A stretch of DNA of 64,000 nt from JACPYM01 sp963699175. Lineage in GTDB: Bacteria; Acidobacteriota; Blastocatellia; RBC074. The translations under genes were made by a program, and so were the position numbers. The stretch is from positions 6,510,001 to 6,574,000 of the forward strand of contig OY969418.1 in assembly GCA_963699175.1 (NCBI GenBank), given 5' to 3'. Below the pieces are notes generated by a model, which had not been told where the DNA came from, did not search any database, and saw only the letters and a list, made by a program, of their open reading frames with translations. Of the stretch, positions 25,275 through 34,729 are shown piece after piece. Each line of letters begins with the position of its first letter. The stretch's first letter is position 1.

Positions 25275-26924
25275 ATGAACACGAGTCCCTACGCGCAGAA
25301 ACCGTGGTTGAAACGCTATGACTACTGGGTGCCAGCGGAAACCAATTACCCGCGCCAGCCGATCTATCAGGCGCTCTACGCGGCGGCCAACTATCATCCC
25401 GACCGGCTGGCTACGGCTTTTCTCGGCGCACAGTTGACCTTCAAAGAGATCAGAACGCAGGCCGATAAGTTGGCGACGGCATTGGCGCGGCTGGGCATTC
25501 GGCAAGGCGACCGCGTCGCGGTAATGCTGCCGAATTGCCCGCAGTACGTCATCAGCTTTTTCGCCATCACGCGGCTGGGCGCGATTGTGGCCAACATCAA
25601 CCCGATCTACACGGCGCGCGAGGTTGAGGTCGTGGCAAAGGATTCGGGCGCGCGCTTGCTGATTACGCTTGATGTGTTGTCACCGGTTAGCCTCAGCATC
25701 AAAGCTAATACGAACCTCGAAGAGATCATCGCAACCAGCGTGCAGGCCTATTCGCCGGATCATAAGAATGCGCCGGCTGCGCCCGCAGGCACGCAGTCGT
25801 TTTCGGAGTTAATTGCCAGCGTCGAGCGGCCGCAATTGCCTAGCCTGGACATCAATGCCGAAGAGGACGTCGCCGCGCTTGTCTACACAGGCGGCACGAC
25901 GGGCACGCCGAAAGGCGCGATGTTGACGCATTACAATCTGTGGGCGGCGGCAGTGCAGTGTTCGATCTGGGGACAAGAGTTTATGCAGCGTGGGGAGGAA
26001 CGCTTCCTGCTCGTGATTCCGTACTTTCACGTTTACGGGCTGGTGGTTGGCCTGCTCTTCGGCACGTGGACGGGCGCGTTGCAGATTCTGATTCCGAAGT
26101 ATGACGTGAACATGTTGCTGGCGGCGATCAATGTTTACGAGCCGACATTTTTTCCAGGCGTACCGACGTTGTTCATCTCACTGCTCAATCACCCGGAAGC
26201 GGGTAATAGCAAGCTCGGTACGATTCGCCGCGTGAACAGCGGCTCCGCACCGTTGCCGGTTGAATTGATCGAGCAGTTCGAGGCGACGAGCGGCGCGGCC
26301 TTGTTTGAAGGTTGGGGTATGACTGAAACCTCAGCGCTGGGCACTTCGACGGCGATGCTGGCCAAACGCAAGCCAGGCAGTATTGGATTTCCAGTATCGA
26401 ATACAGAGTTGAAGATTGTTGATCTTGAAACCGGCACGCAGGAAGTTCCGCTGGGCGAAACCGGCGAGTTGTGCATTCGCGGGCCGCAGATTATGAAGGG
26501 CTACTGGAACAAGCCCGAAGAGACGGCGCAGGTCTTGCGCGACGGTTGGCTCTACACGGGCGATGTTGCGCGGATGGACGAGGAGGGCTACTTTTATATC
26601 GTCCAGCGCAAGAAGGATATGATCTTGGTGAGTGGCTTCAACGTTTACCCGAACGAGATCGAAGATGTGCTCTTCACCCATCCGGCGGTCAAGGAGTGCG
26701 CGGTGATTGGCGTGCCTGATCAATATCGCGGCGAAGCGGTCAAAGCCTTCATCGTGCTGAAAGCAGGTGCGGCGGCAACGTTCGAGGAGTTGCAAGCTTT
26801 CTGCCGCGAGCGGTTGGCCAAGTACAAGCTGCCTTCGTTAATCGAGTTCATTGACGCGTTGCCAAAGAGTGCCGTGGGTAAAGTGCTGCGGCGCGAGTTG
26901 CGGGAGAGAGAAGAAAGAAAGTAA
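25275..26924 (+). CDS. Long-chain acyl-CoA synthetase (AMP-binding)
   Basis: Adenylate-forming enzyme (549 aa) that activates fatty acids to acyl-CoA. The P-loop-like AMP motif YTGGTTGTPKGAMLTHYN is near 200-217, EGWGMTETSALGT near 340, and the hinge and C-terminal catalytic Lys region reads SGFNVYPNEIED...PKSAVGKVLRREL. The start at 25275 gives the usual FadD-like N-terminus; the open frame extends to 25152 without homologous sequence. No other beta-oxidation genes are adjacent. It is followed by an 18-bp inverted repeat that begins at its stop codon. Confidence 0.92.
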   Translation: MNTSPYAQKPWLKRYDYWVPAETNYPRQPIYQALYAAANYHPDRLATAFLGAQLTFKEIRTQADKLATALARLGIRQGDRVAVMLPNCPQYVISFFAITRLGAIVANINPIYTAREVEVVAKDSGARLLITLDVLSPVSLSIKANTNLEEIIATSVQAYSPDHKNAPAAPAGTQSFSELIASVERPQLPSLDINAEEDVAALVYTGGTTGTPKGAMLTHYNLWAAAVQCSIWGQEFMQRGEERFLLVIPYFHVYGLVVGLLFGTWTGALQILIPKYDVNMLLAAINVYEPTFFPGVPTLFISLLNHPEAGNSKLGTIRRVNSGSAPLPVELIEQFEATSGAALFEGWGMTETSALGTSTAMLAKRKPGSIGFPVSNTELKIVDLETGTQEVPLGETGELCIRGPQIMKGYWNKPEETAQVLRDGWLYTGDVARMDEEGYFYIVQRKKDMILVSGFNVYPNEIEDVLFTHPAVKECAVIGVPDQYRGEAVKAFIVLKAGAAATFEELQAFCRERLAKYKLPSLIEFIDALPKSAVGKVLRRELREREERK

Positions 26925-27015
26925 ATCAAAAGGCAAAAGGTCGGCACTTTTTCTTTTTAGCTTTGAAAAAAATCAAATTCCACCTTTTTGATATTTGCCT
27001 TTTGCCTTTTGATTT
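26923..27015. repeat. 7-mer-arm inverted repeat (AAAAGGC type), possible terminator
   Basis: A perfect 18-bp inverted repeat (26923-26940 with 26998-27015), whose arms are built of AAAAGGC-type 7-mers, encloses 57 AT-rich bases. The left arm overlaps the stop codon of the acyl-CoA synthetase. It may act as a terminator and belongs to the same class as 9624-9669. Confidence 0.75.
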
Positions 27016-27083
27016 TTACTATCCGCATCTCTTAAGATCACGCCCGCAGTCCTACTCCCCGAAATCCCCAGTGAAGAAAAATC

Positions 27084-28682
27084 ATGGCAGTGTCTTCGCG
27101 TGAAATCAGTCGAGCGGTCGTTGTCCCGGACGAAGTAGTGCGTCTGCGGGCGCGCTGGCGTCTGTTGCCGCTGACTGAACACACGATCAAGCTCATCACG
27201 TTGGGCGCGGTCTTGTTCGATGGCTTGCTGGCTGCTGGCCTGTTTGTCGCAGCGTATTGGCTGCGTCATCCTGACAAAACGCTCTTCATCGAAACCAAAA
27301 GCCCGCTGCTACCCTGGCTGCCCTACACGTTTCATTACGAATTTTGGCCGTATTTGAGCGTGCTCTATTTTGTGCCGCTGATTCAGGCCGCCTGCTTTGG
27401 GTATCGCGGGCTGTACCGCCTGCGCGGCGAGTTCTCGTTCAGCGATGACTTTATCAATATCTTCAAGGCCGCTTCGATTGGCGCGCTGCTGGTGACGGTG
27501 ACGGCCTTCTTTTATCGCGGCGGATTTGCGTACTCGACCTTTTCATATTCGCGCGTTGTTTTTGTCAGCTACTACGCGCTGAGCTTCGTCGTCTTCGTAG
27601 CTTATCGCGCGGGGCTGCGTGTCTTGCAGACGTTCTACCGGCGCCGTCATCGCAACGTGATCCCGATTCTGATTATGGGTTCAAATGGCGTGGCAGAGAT
27701 GTGCGTCAACGAGATCGCGCACAATCCGCGCCTGGGGCGAACGGTTGCCGGGTTGGTGACGGAGGATGGCCAGCCGCCGCAGAGCAAAGCTTTACGCGTC
27801 TGGCCAACCTTGGGGCGTTACGATCAGATGTATCGCTTCATCCGCGCGCACAGAGTACAAGAGGTTTTGATCACCGACCCGGCTGTCCCACCGCAATTGC
27901 TTTTCGAGACGATGGTCAAGTGCGGGCGCGGCAATCGCATCAACTTTCGCATCGTGCCCAACCTGCTCAACTGCATTCCGCGTAAAACCTACGTCGAACA
28001 ACTCGGCACGGTGCCGATGGTGCGGCTGTTTGAAGAGCCGTTGTCAGGCTCGGCGCGCTTGCTCAAACGCACAGTAGACGTGGTGGTGAGTTCGCTGATC
28101 TTGTTACTGACCGCGCCGCTCTGGCTGCTGATTGCGCTGGCGATCAAACTAGGTTCGCGCGGCTCGGTCTTGTGCCGCCAGGAGCGTGTGGGGATGGACG
28201 GGCACATCTTCCTGCTCTACAAGTTTCGTTCGATGAGAGAGGACGCACAGCCGGACGACGCGCATCGCGAGTACATGGCGCGACTCATCAAAAAACAAGG
28301 CGAGGCCAATCTGGGCACGACCGAGCAGCCGCGCTACAAATTCACCAATGCCGAACGGCTCACGCGCGTAGGACGCTTTTTGCGCTGGACGAGCCTGGAC
28401 GAGTTGCCGCAAATCTTCAACGTCTTCAAGGGCGAGATGAGCCTGGTCGGGCCGCGCCCGCCGATTCAATACGAAGTCGAATGCTACGAGCCGTGGCATC
28501 GCAAGCGGCTCGATGTGAAGCCTGGCATGACCGGCTTGTGGCAGGTGAGTGGGCGCTATCAGCTCTCGTTCGAGCAGATGGTACAGCTTGATATTTACTA
28601 CATTGAGAACTGGTCGCTCTGGCTCGACCTGAAGATCATTTTGAAAACGCTGCCAGCCATGTTTATGCGCGAGCGACTCTAA
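27084..28682 (+). CDS. Exopolysaccharide polyprenyl glycosylphosphotransferase (WcaJ/PssY type)
   Basis: Membrane initiating transferase (532 aa) that moves a hexose-1-phosphate from a UDP-sugar to polyprenyl phosphate. Four hydrophobic segments lie within about 40-190 and a CoA-binding-like domain at about 190-310. The C-terminal bacterial sugar transferase domain opens LKRTVDVVVSSLILLL, then LLYKFRSMREDA, SLDELPQIFNVFKGEMS, LVGPRPP and KPGMTGLWQVSGR, all family hallmarks. The first 25 residues are Arg-rich and cytosolic. It is distant from the 1-7546 cluster, so the genome has two initiating enzymes in this window. A highly palindromic intergenic region follows. Confidence 0.93.
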   Translation: MAVSSREISRAVVVPDEVVRLRARWRLLPLTEHTIKLITLGAVLFDGLLAAGLFVAAYWLRHPDKTLFIETKSPLLPWLPYTFHYEFWPYLSVLYFVPLIQAACFGYRGLYRLRGEFSFSDDFINIFKAASIGALLVTVTAFFYRGGFAYSTFSYSRVVFVSYYALSFVVFVAYRAGLRVLQTFYRRRHRNVIPILIMGSNGVAEMCVNEIAHNPRLGRTVAGLVTEDGQPPQSKALRVWPTLGRYDQMYRFIRAHRVQEVLITDPAVPPQLLFETMVKCGRGNRINFRIVPNLLNCIPRKTYVEQLGTVPMVRLFEEPLSGSARLLKRTVDVVVSSLILLLTAPLWLLIALAIKLGSRGSVLCRQERVGMDGHIFLLYKFRSMREDAQPDDAHREYMARLIKKQGEANLGTTEQPRYKFTNAERLTRVGRFLRWTSLDELPQIFNVFKGEMSLVGPRPPIQYEVECYEPWHRKRLDVKPGMTGLWQVSGRYQLSFEQMVQLDIYYIENWSLWLDLKIILKTLPAMFMRERL

Positions 28683-28753
28683 ACAAGCCTGAGGAGCGTA
28701 GGCCATTAGTTCTATACAAATTCACACTCTTTTAGCCTGCGAAGCAGGCGTAA

Positions 28754-28929
28754 GAATTTAGCCCCGGGCGGAGGCGTAGCCGCAGCCCGGGGTAACGAAT
28801 AAAACGATTATGCTAGCCCGCGTGAGCGGGCGACAGAGTCCGTGTTTCTGTCGCCCGCTCACGCGGGCTAGCATAATCTTCGGCTTGCCACCCCGGGTTC
28901 CGGCTGTGCCTTCACCCGAGGCTAAATTC
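28754..28929. repeat. Nested palindrome G (about 176 bp)
   Basis: The outer arms (28754-28793 and about 28890-28929, beginning GAATTTAGCC and ending GGCTAAATTC) are imperfect reverse complements. Inside lies a near-perfect 65-bp palindrome at 28808-28872, with arms of about 28 bp that contain GCCCGCGTGAGCGGGC. A further copy of that GCCCGCTCACGCGGGC motif is at 28933-28948, and a GACGCACGCG/CGCGTGCGTC hairpin at about 28971-28994. Together these fill most of the 540-base gap before the TonB receptor. Confidence 0.85.
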
Positions 28930-29222
28930 TGCTGCCCGCTCACGCGGGCCGACCAGTTGTGTAGAAACCAACGACGCACGCGGCTCGCGTGCGTCGCTCG
29001 TCCAAAGAACTGCCTGCCTCTAATAAGCTGCCTGGCAATCCTACACGCGCTCTGAAGCTAACAGTTTGTCTTACCTTTGTACCTTGTCCTGACAGGCCCT
29101 TCTCGTTTGCTCGTGCTTCAGCCACGCGCGTAAGATAGCGGTTTGCACGTAAACAACTAAACAACAAAGATCTGTAGTAGACAACAAACAAACAAACTTG
29201 CATTAGCAAAGGAGAAGACGAG

Positions 29223-32200
29223 ATGAGAAACATAACGAGACTGATGATGTTGTTTTGGCTGACGCTGCTGGCCGGTGCGGTACCGGCTTGGGCGCAAGCT
29301 TCCGGCTCAATGGCAGAAGTGCGCGGGCAGGTCACCGACAACACGGGTGCGGTCATTCCCAATGCCAAAGTGACCTTGACCGATTTGAGCAAGGGCACTG
29401 CGCGCACTGCAACGACCGACGCCGAAGGCAACTACACATTTATCGGCTTACTGCCGAGCACTTACGAATTGAAGACCGAGGCCAGCCAATTTGCGACCAG
29501 CCTCACGAAATTTGATCTGACGGTCGGCCAGCAAGCCAACGTCCCCGTCAAGCTCACTGCCGGCAAGGTCGAGGCGTCAATTGACGTGGTCGCGGGTACG
29601 GAGGTGGTCGAGACGCAACGCACCGAACAATCGAGTACGGTCGAGGCGCGCCAGATCAATAACCTGCCGATCAACCGCCGGAACTTCCTCGATTACGCCT
29701 TGCTGACGCCGGGCGTGGCAGATGCGGATAACATCGCCGATTCGTCGGACTTCCGCGTCGCGCAGACGCCGCAATCGGGTCTCTCGTTCGGCGGCAACAA
29801 CGGGCGCGGCAACATGGTGCAGGTGGATGGGGCCGAGACTTTAGGCTCATCGGGCGGTGTGCAGGCCACCCTCAGCCAGGAAGGCGTGCAGGAGTTTCAG
29901 GTGATTCGCAACAGCTACAGCGCAGAATTCGGCGGCGCGTCGGGCGGTGTGGTAAACATCGTCTCGAAATCGGGCCGCAACAAGTTCTTTGGCAGCGCCT
30001 TCGGACTTTTCCGCGACAAGGTGTTTGACGCGCGCAATGCCTTTGACTTCAACCCGGATGGCCAATCGCCTTTCAACCGCCAACAGTACGGCGGCTCGCT
30101 CGGCGGCCCGATCAAGCAGGACAAGACGTTCTTCTTCACCGCTGTCGAGCGGTACAGCCAGGATCGCACCGCTTTCATCAATCTGCTGAGCGATCCGAAC
30201 AATTTCCTGCCAACCAATGGGCAACAAGGGCTGCTCAACTTTCTCGGCGCGAACTCGGCGTTCGCGCCGCTGGTGACTCAAGCGCGCGTGGCACTAACCA
30301 CGACAGCGCAAGTCTATCCGCGCACGGTCAACCTCTTCACCAGCTCAAGCGGCCAGTTCCCATTCGAAGAGGGACAGACGCAATTTTCGGCGCGGCTCGA
30401 TCACAACTTCAGCGACCGGAGCAGCGGCTACCTGCGTTTCAACGTGACTGATGGCGTTTTTGAGAACCAAGCGGCAGGCGCGCTCACTGCCGTCTCGCGC
30501 GGGCGCTTGGTAGACATTTTCAACGGCGGCGTAGTGGCGTCGCACAACTATCAGATCAGCCCGACGACGCTCAACGAGTTGAAGCTGCAATACAGCTACA
30601 CGCGGAGCGGTTTCTTCACCAACGACCCGTTCGGGCCGGAGATCAACATCGAAGGCTTCGGCTTTTTCGGTCGCGACATCTTCCTGCCCTCGGAGAGCAT
30701 CGAGCGCCACTATGACATCTACGACAACTTCACGAAGATTGTCGGCAATCACACGCTGAAGCTCGGCGGCTCGTTACTGTCTTATCGGCTGACGACGACG
30801 AGCGAGACCTTCTTCGGTGGCCGCTTCAATTTCACGCCGCAAATTCCGCTGGCCGCTCCACTGCAAAGCTTGGCGGGCGCGGCGGCCTTCGGACAGGTGA
30901 ATAGCTATCTACGCGCTTGCGCGCCGCCAGCCACAACTCCGCCCACGCCGGTTCCGGCTTATTGCGGGACGCAAGGGCCATTGCTCGGCGTTGATGCCAA
31001 TGGCAATGGCGTCGCCGATTCGTTGGACGCGCCGCTGACTTCGGTGCAGGCTTTCAACTTCAACCTGCCAGCGGTCTACCAGCAGGGCTTTGGCGACGCT
31101 TCGGCCAATTCGTGGACGGCGCGCTACAGCCTTTATGCGCAGGATACATGGAAGCTGCGGCCAAACTTCACGCTCAACTACGGCCTGCGTTATTCGATTC
31201 ACGACGAACCGTTTTTCATCCCGACTTACAAGAAAGATTTCCAACCGCGCGCCAGCTTTTCCTGGGACCCGTGGGGCGACGGCAAGACGGCGATTCGCGG
31301 CGGCGCGGGCATCTTCACCGGCTTCCTCAACAATGCGGTGGCCAACGTGACGACCGAACTGAGCGGAATGGGTGATCCGGGCAACATCAATATTGTGCTG
31401 GCGACGGCGACCTCGAATGCGTTGGGGCTGCCCACTTCCATTGCGGTTTACCAAACGCTGCTGTCACGCGGGGTGATCGGCACGCGCGCGATCACGCTGG
31501 CTGACGTGTCGGCGCCGCCGTTGAACATCAACCCGCGACCAGGTGCACCGCTCGAAGTGCGTTTCCGCCTGGGGCCTGATTACCGCAACCCGACGACTTA
31601 CCAGGCCAGCTTTGGTGTGGAGCGCGATCTGGGCAAGGGCTTCTCGGCGGAGTTGAGCTACCTTTATTCGCGCGGCATCCACATCGCGCGCAACCGTGAC
31701 GTCAACCAGTTCAAACAGACCGGCCCGCTCAATCCGCTCAATCCGCTGGGAGGCCCGACTTTTATCCGCTTCCCGACGGCGGCGCAGGTGGCGGCAGGGC
31801 TGACCAGTGACTTTCGCAATCCGCTGATTTTCCAGGACAACGTCTACGAGACGACGGCCAACTCGTTTTATCACGCCTTCACCGCGCAGGTGGAGAAACG
31901 CTTCGCCAATAATTTCAGCCTCAACGCGCACTACACGCTTGCGAAGGCGATTGATGAAGTAACCGACTTCAACAGCGACTTCTCGGCGCAGAACCCGCTC
32001 AACCTGCGGTTGGATCGTTCGCTCTCGGCGTTCGATCAACGCCACCGCTTTGTGGCCAGCGCAGTGGTGCAAAGCTCGTTTGAAAATATCATTCTGCGTG
32101 ACTGGGTGGTGTCGCCGATTCTGGTGGCGCAGAGCGGGCGCCCCTTCAACCTGCTGCTCGGCTTCGACGCCAATAACGATGGGCGCTCGCAAAGCGACCG

Positions 32201-32537
32201 TCCAGGGCCAGCCGGCCGCAATACGGCGAAGGGCGAGTCGTACTACAGTTTTGATATGCGCCTGGCGCGCCGCTTTTTCGTCAAAGAGAACCGCTACCTG
32301 GAGATTACCGTTGAGGGGTTCAACCTCTTCAACCGGACAAATTTCCTGGGCATCAACAACGTCATCGGTGGAGCCTGCGTTGCCAATGGACTGCCCGTAG
32401 CTTGCACGACGGGTGCGACACCGCTGACTGATTTCAACCTGCGTGGGCGGGCCGATCAGAAACCGACTGCGCCGCTCGGTTTCACTTCGGCGGCAGACCC
32501 ACGCCAGTTGCAATTCGGCGCGCGCTTCAACTTTTGA
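29223..32537 (+). CDS. TonB-dependent receptor, Oar-like with carboxypeptidase-regulatory domain
   Basis: Outer-membrane protein of 1104 aa. The signal peptide ends near AWAQ (about residue 25). A CarboxypepD_reg-like beta-sandwich covers about 33-110, starting MAEVRGQVTDNTGAVIPNAK. The plug domain lies at about 130-250 and the 22-strand barrel fills the rest, ending in an aromatic FGARFNF. The organisation is that of Oar/acidobacterial receptors, usually linked to uptake of oligosaccharides or peptides. AAAGGAG lies about 6 bases upstream of the start. No TonB-ExbBD or SusD is nearby. The substrate is unknown. Confidence 0.92.
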   Translation: MRNITRLMMLFWLTLLAGAVPAWAQASGSMAEVRGQVTDNTGAVIPNAKVTLTDLSKGTARTATTDAEGNYTFIGLLPSTYELKTEASQFATSLTKFDLTVGQQANVPVKLTAGKVEASIDVVAGTEVVETQRTEQSSTVEARQINNLPINRRNFLDYALLTPGVADADNIADSSDFRVAQTPQSGLSFGGNNGRGNMVQVDGAETLGSSGGVQATLSQEGVQEFQVIRNSYSAEFGGASGGVVNIVSKSGRNKFFGSAFGLFRDKVFDARNAFDFNPDGQSPFNRQQYGGSLGGPIKQDKTFFFTAVERYSQDRTAFINLLSDPNNFLPTNGQQGLLNFLGANSAFAPLVTQARVALTTTAQVYPRTVNLFTSSSGQFPFEEGQTQFSARLDHNFSDRSSGYLRFNVTDGVFENQAAGALTAVSRGRLVDIFNGGVVASHNYQISPTTLNELKLQYSYTRSGFFTNDPFGPEINIEGFGFFGRDIFLPSESIERHYDIYDNFTKIVGNHTLKLGGSLLSYRLTTTSETFFGGRFNFTPQIPLAAPLQSLAGAAAFGQVNSYLRACAPPATTPPTPVPAYCGTQGPLLGVDANGNGVADSLDAPLTSVQAFNFNLPAVYQQGFGDASANSWTARYSLYAQDTWKLRPNFTLNYGLRYSIHDEPFFIPTYKKDFQPRASFSWDPWGDGKTAIRGGAGIFTGFLNNAVANVTTELSGMGDPGNINIVLATATSNALGLPTSIAVYQTLLSRGVIGTRAITLADVSAPPLNINPRPGAPLEVRFRLGPDYRNPTTYQASFGVERDLGKGFSAELSYLYSRGIHIARNRDVNQFKQTGPLNPLNPLGGPTFIRFPTAAQVAAGLTSDFRNPLIFQDNVYETTANSFYHAFTAQVEKRFANNFSLNAHYTLAKAIDEVTDFNSDFSAQNPLNLRLDRSLSAFDQRHRFVASAVVQSSFENIILRDWVVSPILVAQSGRPFNLLLGFDANNDGRSQSDRPGPAGRNTAKGESYYSFDMRLARRFFVKENRYLEITVEGFNLFNRTNFLGINNVIGGACVANGLPVACTTGATPLTDFNLRGRADQKPTAPLGFTSAADPRQLQFGARFNF

Positions 32538-32606
32538 ATCAGTACCGCGCGCGGTAGCAAGCGGGTTTGACTAAGTGAACGCTCACTACCGTTCGCGGTA
32601 CTGATT
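32537..32606. repeat. Bipartite intergenic palindrome H
   Basis: Arms 32537-32557 and 32586-32606 are 21-bp reverse complements with two mismatches; each arm contains the self-palindrome ACCGCGCGCGGT or a variant. The core AAGCGGGTTTGACTA then TGAACGCTCAC aligns with the core of palindrome C. The left arm starts inside the receptor's stop codon. Confidence 0.8.
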
Positions 32607-32623
32607 CGATTAATGAGTGCTTG

Positions 32624-32664
32624 AGGGGAGATGGCTAATAAGTTGGCCATCTCCCCTTTTGTTT
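32624..32664 (+). terminator. Rho-independent terminator after the TonB receptor
   Basis: A GC-rich 12-bp stem, AGGGGAGATGGC with its complement at 32645-32656, is followed by TTTTGTTTG. It separates the receptor from the cupredoxin lipoprotein gene. Confidence 0.88.
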
Positions 32665-32770
32665 GCGCAGTTTTGCTTTGCTTTTTGCGTAAGCTAGAAT
32701 CGCGCTTACACACGTCCTACAAACAATCTCAATGACTGGTTTGGTAATTTCAATCCGAGGAGGAATCGAA

Positions 32771-33586
32771 ATGCTTTCCGGCAGAAAGCTTGGTCTCTTA
32801 ATGTTTGCCGTCATTGCTGCGGTGAACCTGGCTTGTAACGGCAAAGAAGGAAGTTCAACTCCCACTTCATCCGGCAAACCAGCTTACACCGCCACTGGCA
32901 ACGAAGGCAGCGTCAGCGGCACGATCAGCTTCAACGGCGCGGCTCTGGCGGCTAAACAACTCGACACCGCCTCCGACGCCGTTTGCAAAGCGAGCGGCCC
33001 GGTCTTTTCCGAAGAGGTCGTCGCCAACAACGGCAAGCTGCAAAACGTCTTCATCTACGTAAAGAGCGGGCTGCCCGCGAACGTTTCTTTCCCGCCGCAG
33101 GCCAGCGAGGTCACGCTTGATCAGAAGGGCTGCAAGTATGTGCCGCACGTGCTCGGCATTCACACTGGCGCGAGCCTGAAAATCGCCAGTTCCGACCAGA
33201 CCAATCACAACATTCACCCGATGCCGAAGAACAACCGGGAATGGAACGACACGATCTTCCCCAGCGCCGACCCGGTCACGCGCAAGTTCAGCAAACCTGA
33301 AGTGATGATCCCGGTCAAATGCGGGCTGCATGCCTGGATGCGCGCTTACATCGGTGTGCTCGACCATCCCTTCTTCGCGGTCAGCGATGGCAACGGGCAA
33401 TTCACGCTCAAAGGCCTGCCGCCCGGTGAATACGAGATCGAAGCCTGGCACGAGCCTAATCAGGCACAGACCCTGAAAGTAAAGGTCGAACCAAAGGCCG
33501 ATGCCAAAGCCGATTTTACTTTCACGCCGACAGCCGCTTATCGCGAGAGCGCACTGAAGCTGCAACCGGCGCTGATCTTGCCGTAA
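32771..33586 (+). CDS. Cupredoxin-like lipoprotein with carboxypeptidase-regulatory domain
   Basis: Predicted lipoprotein of 271 aa: a signal peptide with lipobox-like NLAC (Cys near residue 22). A cupredoxin-like copper domain follows. NHNIHPMP and IPVKCGLHAWMRAY near 135 and 180 supply a type-1-copper-like His-Cys-His(-Met) set. A short regulatory beta-sandwich comes next: GNGQFTLKGLPPGEYEIEAW. AGGAGG lies 7 bases upstream, which fixes the start at 32771. It is 34 bp before the cytochrome oxidase subunit III gene, so a role in respiratory electron transfer or copper handling is inferred. Confidence 0.82.
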   Translation: MLSGRKLGLLMFAVIAAVNLACNGKEGSSTPTSSGKPAYTATGNEGSVSGTISFNGAALAAKQLDTASDAVCKASGPVFSEEVVANNGKLQNVFIYVKSGLPANVSFPPQASEVTLDQKGCKYVPHVLGIHTGASLKIASSDQTNHNIHPMPKNNREWNDTIFPSADPVTRKFSKPEVMIPVKCGLHAWMRAYIGVLDHPFFAVSDGNGQFTLKGLPPGEYEIEAWHEPNQAQTLKVKVEPKADAKADFTFTPTAAYRESALKLQPALILP

Positions 33587-33629
33587 GGCAGGATTTCAAA
33601 TTTGGATTTGAGATTGGAGAGTGAACGCG

Positions 33630-34301
33630 GTGCCTACTACTCTCACAACGCCGAAAGAGAAAGAACCCCAGAGCGGCTACGGCGGCGGTGGCGGTCTTGA
33701 TGATCTGAAGTTTTATGGCGGCGGCGGCGACGACGCGCCAGGGCCTGAACGTATGCCTCCGCCCGAAGGCTACCGTCTGACTATTCGGTTGGTGTTGGTC
33801 AGTGTCTCGATACTTTTTCTGACGCTGACGATTGTCTACTTGATAATCAATGCGCAGGCGCAAGCGATACAAATGCCGCGCGTGCTGTGGTTCAGCACTG
33901 CTGTCGTGATAGCTTGCAGTCTGGCGGTTGAGTGGTCGCGCCGCTCTTTGTTGAGACGTAATGAAGCTGGCTTCAAGCGTTGGCTCTGGGTGACGATGGC
34001 CCTGGGGTTGATCTTTCTAAGTTCACAGTACGTGGCCTTACAACATCTGAAGGCTAGCGGCTTTTATGCCACGGTCAACACTCTCAACAAACGCGCCTGG
34101 CTGGCTTTTCTGATTACGCTGTTGCACGGCGCGCACCTGATCGGCGGATTGCTGGCGTTGAGCTACATTATCGTTAAGAGCCAGTACGGGGATTGGACGG
34201 CGCTGCGGCGGCGCATCACGCTGGACGGGGTGGCGCTCTACTGGCATTTCATTGACGGCGTGTGGATTTTTCTTTTCGCACTTTTGTTTCTTTGGAAATA
34301 G
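33630..34301 (+). CDS. Cytochrome c oxidase subunit III (heme-copper oxidase)
   Basis: Membrane subunit III of a heme-copper oxidase (about 223 aa). The N-terminus is soluble and glycine-rich (YGGGGGLDDLKFYGGGGDD). Five hydrophobic helices follow, with GFYATVNTLNKRAWLAFLIT, HGAHLIGGLLAL and WHFIDGVWIFLFALLF, the conserved subunit III motifs. The GTG at 33630 sits 9 bases after GGAGA; an upstream GTG at 33621 is the alternative. Subunits I and II are not in this window. The DUF420 gene follows by 3 bases. Confidence 0.85.
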   Translation: MPTTLTTPKEKEPQSGYGGGGGLDDLKFYGGGGDDAPGPERMPPPEGYRLTIRLVLVSVSILFLTLTIVYLIINAQAQAIQMPRVLWFSTAVVIACSLAVEWSRRSLLRRNEAGFKRWLWVTMALGLIFLSSQYVALQHLKASGFYATVNTLNKRAWLAFLITLLHGAHLIGGLLALSYIIVKSQYGDWTALRRRITLDGVALYWHFIDGVWIFLFALLFLWK

Positions 34302-34304
34302 CTT

Positions 34305-34721
34305 ATGACGACGGCTGACTTGCCTGCGCTCAATGCGTGTTTGAATGCAACGAGCGCAGTCTTCTTGCTGCTGGGCTACTGGCAGATTCGACAGAAAAAG
34401 ATCACCGCGCATCGCGTCTGTATGAGCGCGGCCTTTCTGACTTCGGTTTTGTTTCTGTCCTCTTACCTTTATTACCACTACCATCACGGTTCGACGAAGT
34501 TTCAAGGGCAAGGTGCGGTGCGACTCATCTACTTCACGATTCTGCTGACGCACACAGTGTTGGCAGCGGTGATTGTGCCGATGATTTTGCTGACGCTGCG
34601 GCGCGCGCTCAAAGGCGAGTTCGCGCGGCACAGATCGCTGGCGCGTTGGACGTTGCCGCTGTGGCTGTATGTTTCGGTGACCGGCGTGGTAGTTTATCTG
34701 ATGCTTTATCGGATGTATTGA
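34305..34721 (+). CDS. DUF420 membrane protein
   Basis: 138-aa membrane protein with four hydrophobic helices and the DUF420 signature HRVCMSAAFLTSVLFLSSYL plus LTHTVLAAVIVPMI. DUF420 proteins (CtaM/YozB type) assist cytochrome oxidase assembly or heme delivery. The gene is 3 bases after COX III, implying one operon with the cupredoxin lipoprotein. Conserved histidines HYHH and LTHT could bind heme or copper. Confidence 0.86.
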   Translation: MTTADLPALNACLNATSAVFLLLGYWQIRQKKITAHRVCMSAAFLTSVLFLSSYLYYHYHHGSTKFQGQGAVRLIYFTILLTHTVLAAVIVPMILLTLRRALKGEFARHRSLARWTLPLWLYVSVTGVVVYLMLYRMY

Positions 34722-34729
34722 CCTTTTGC

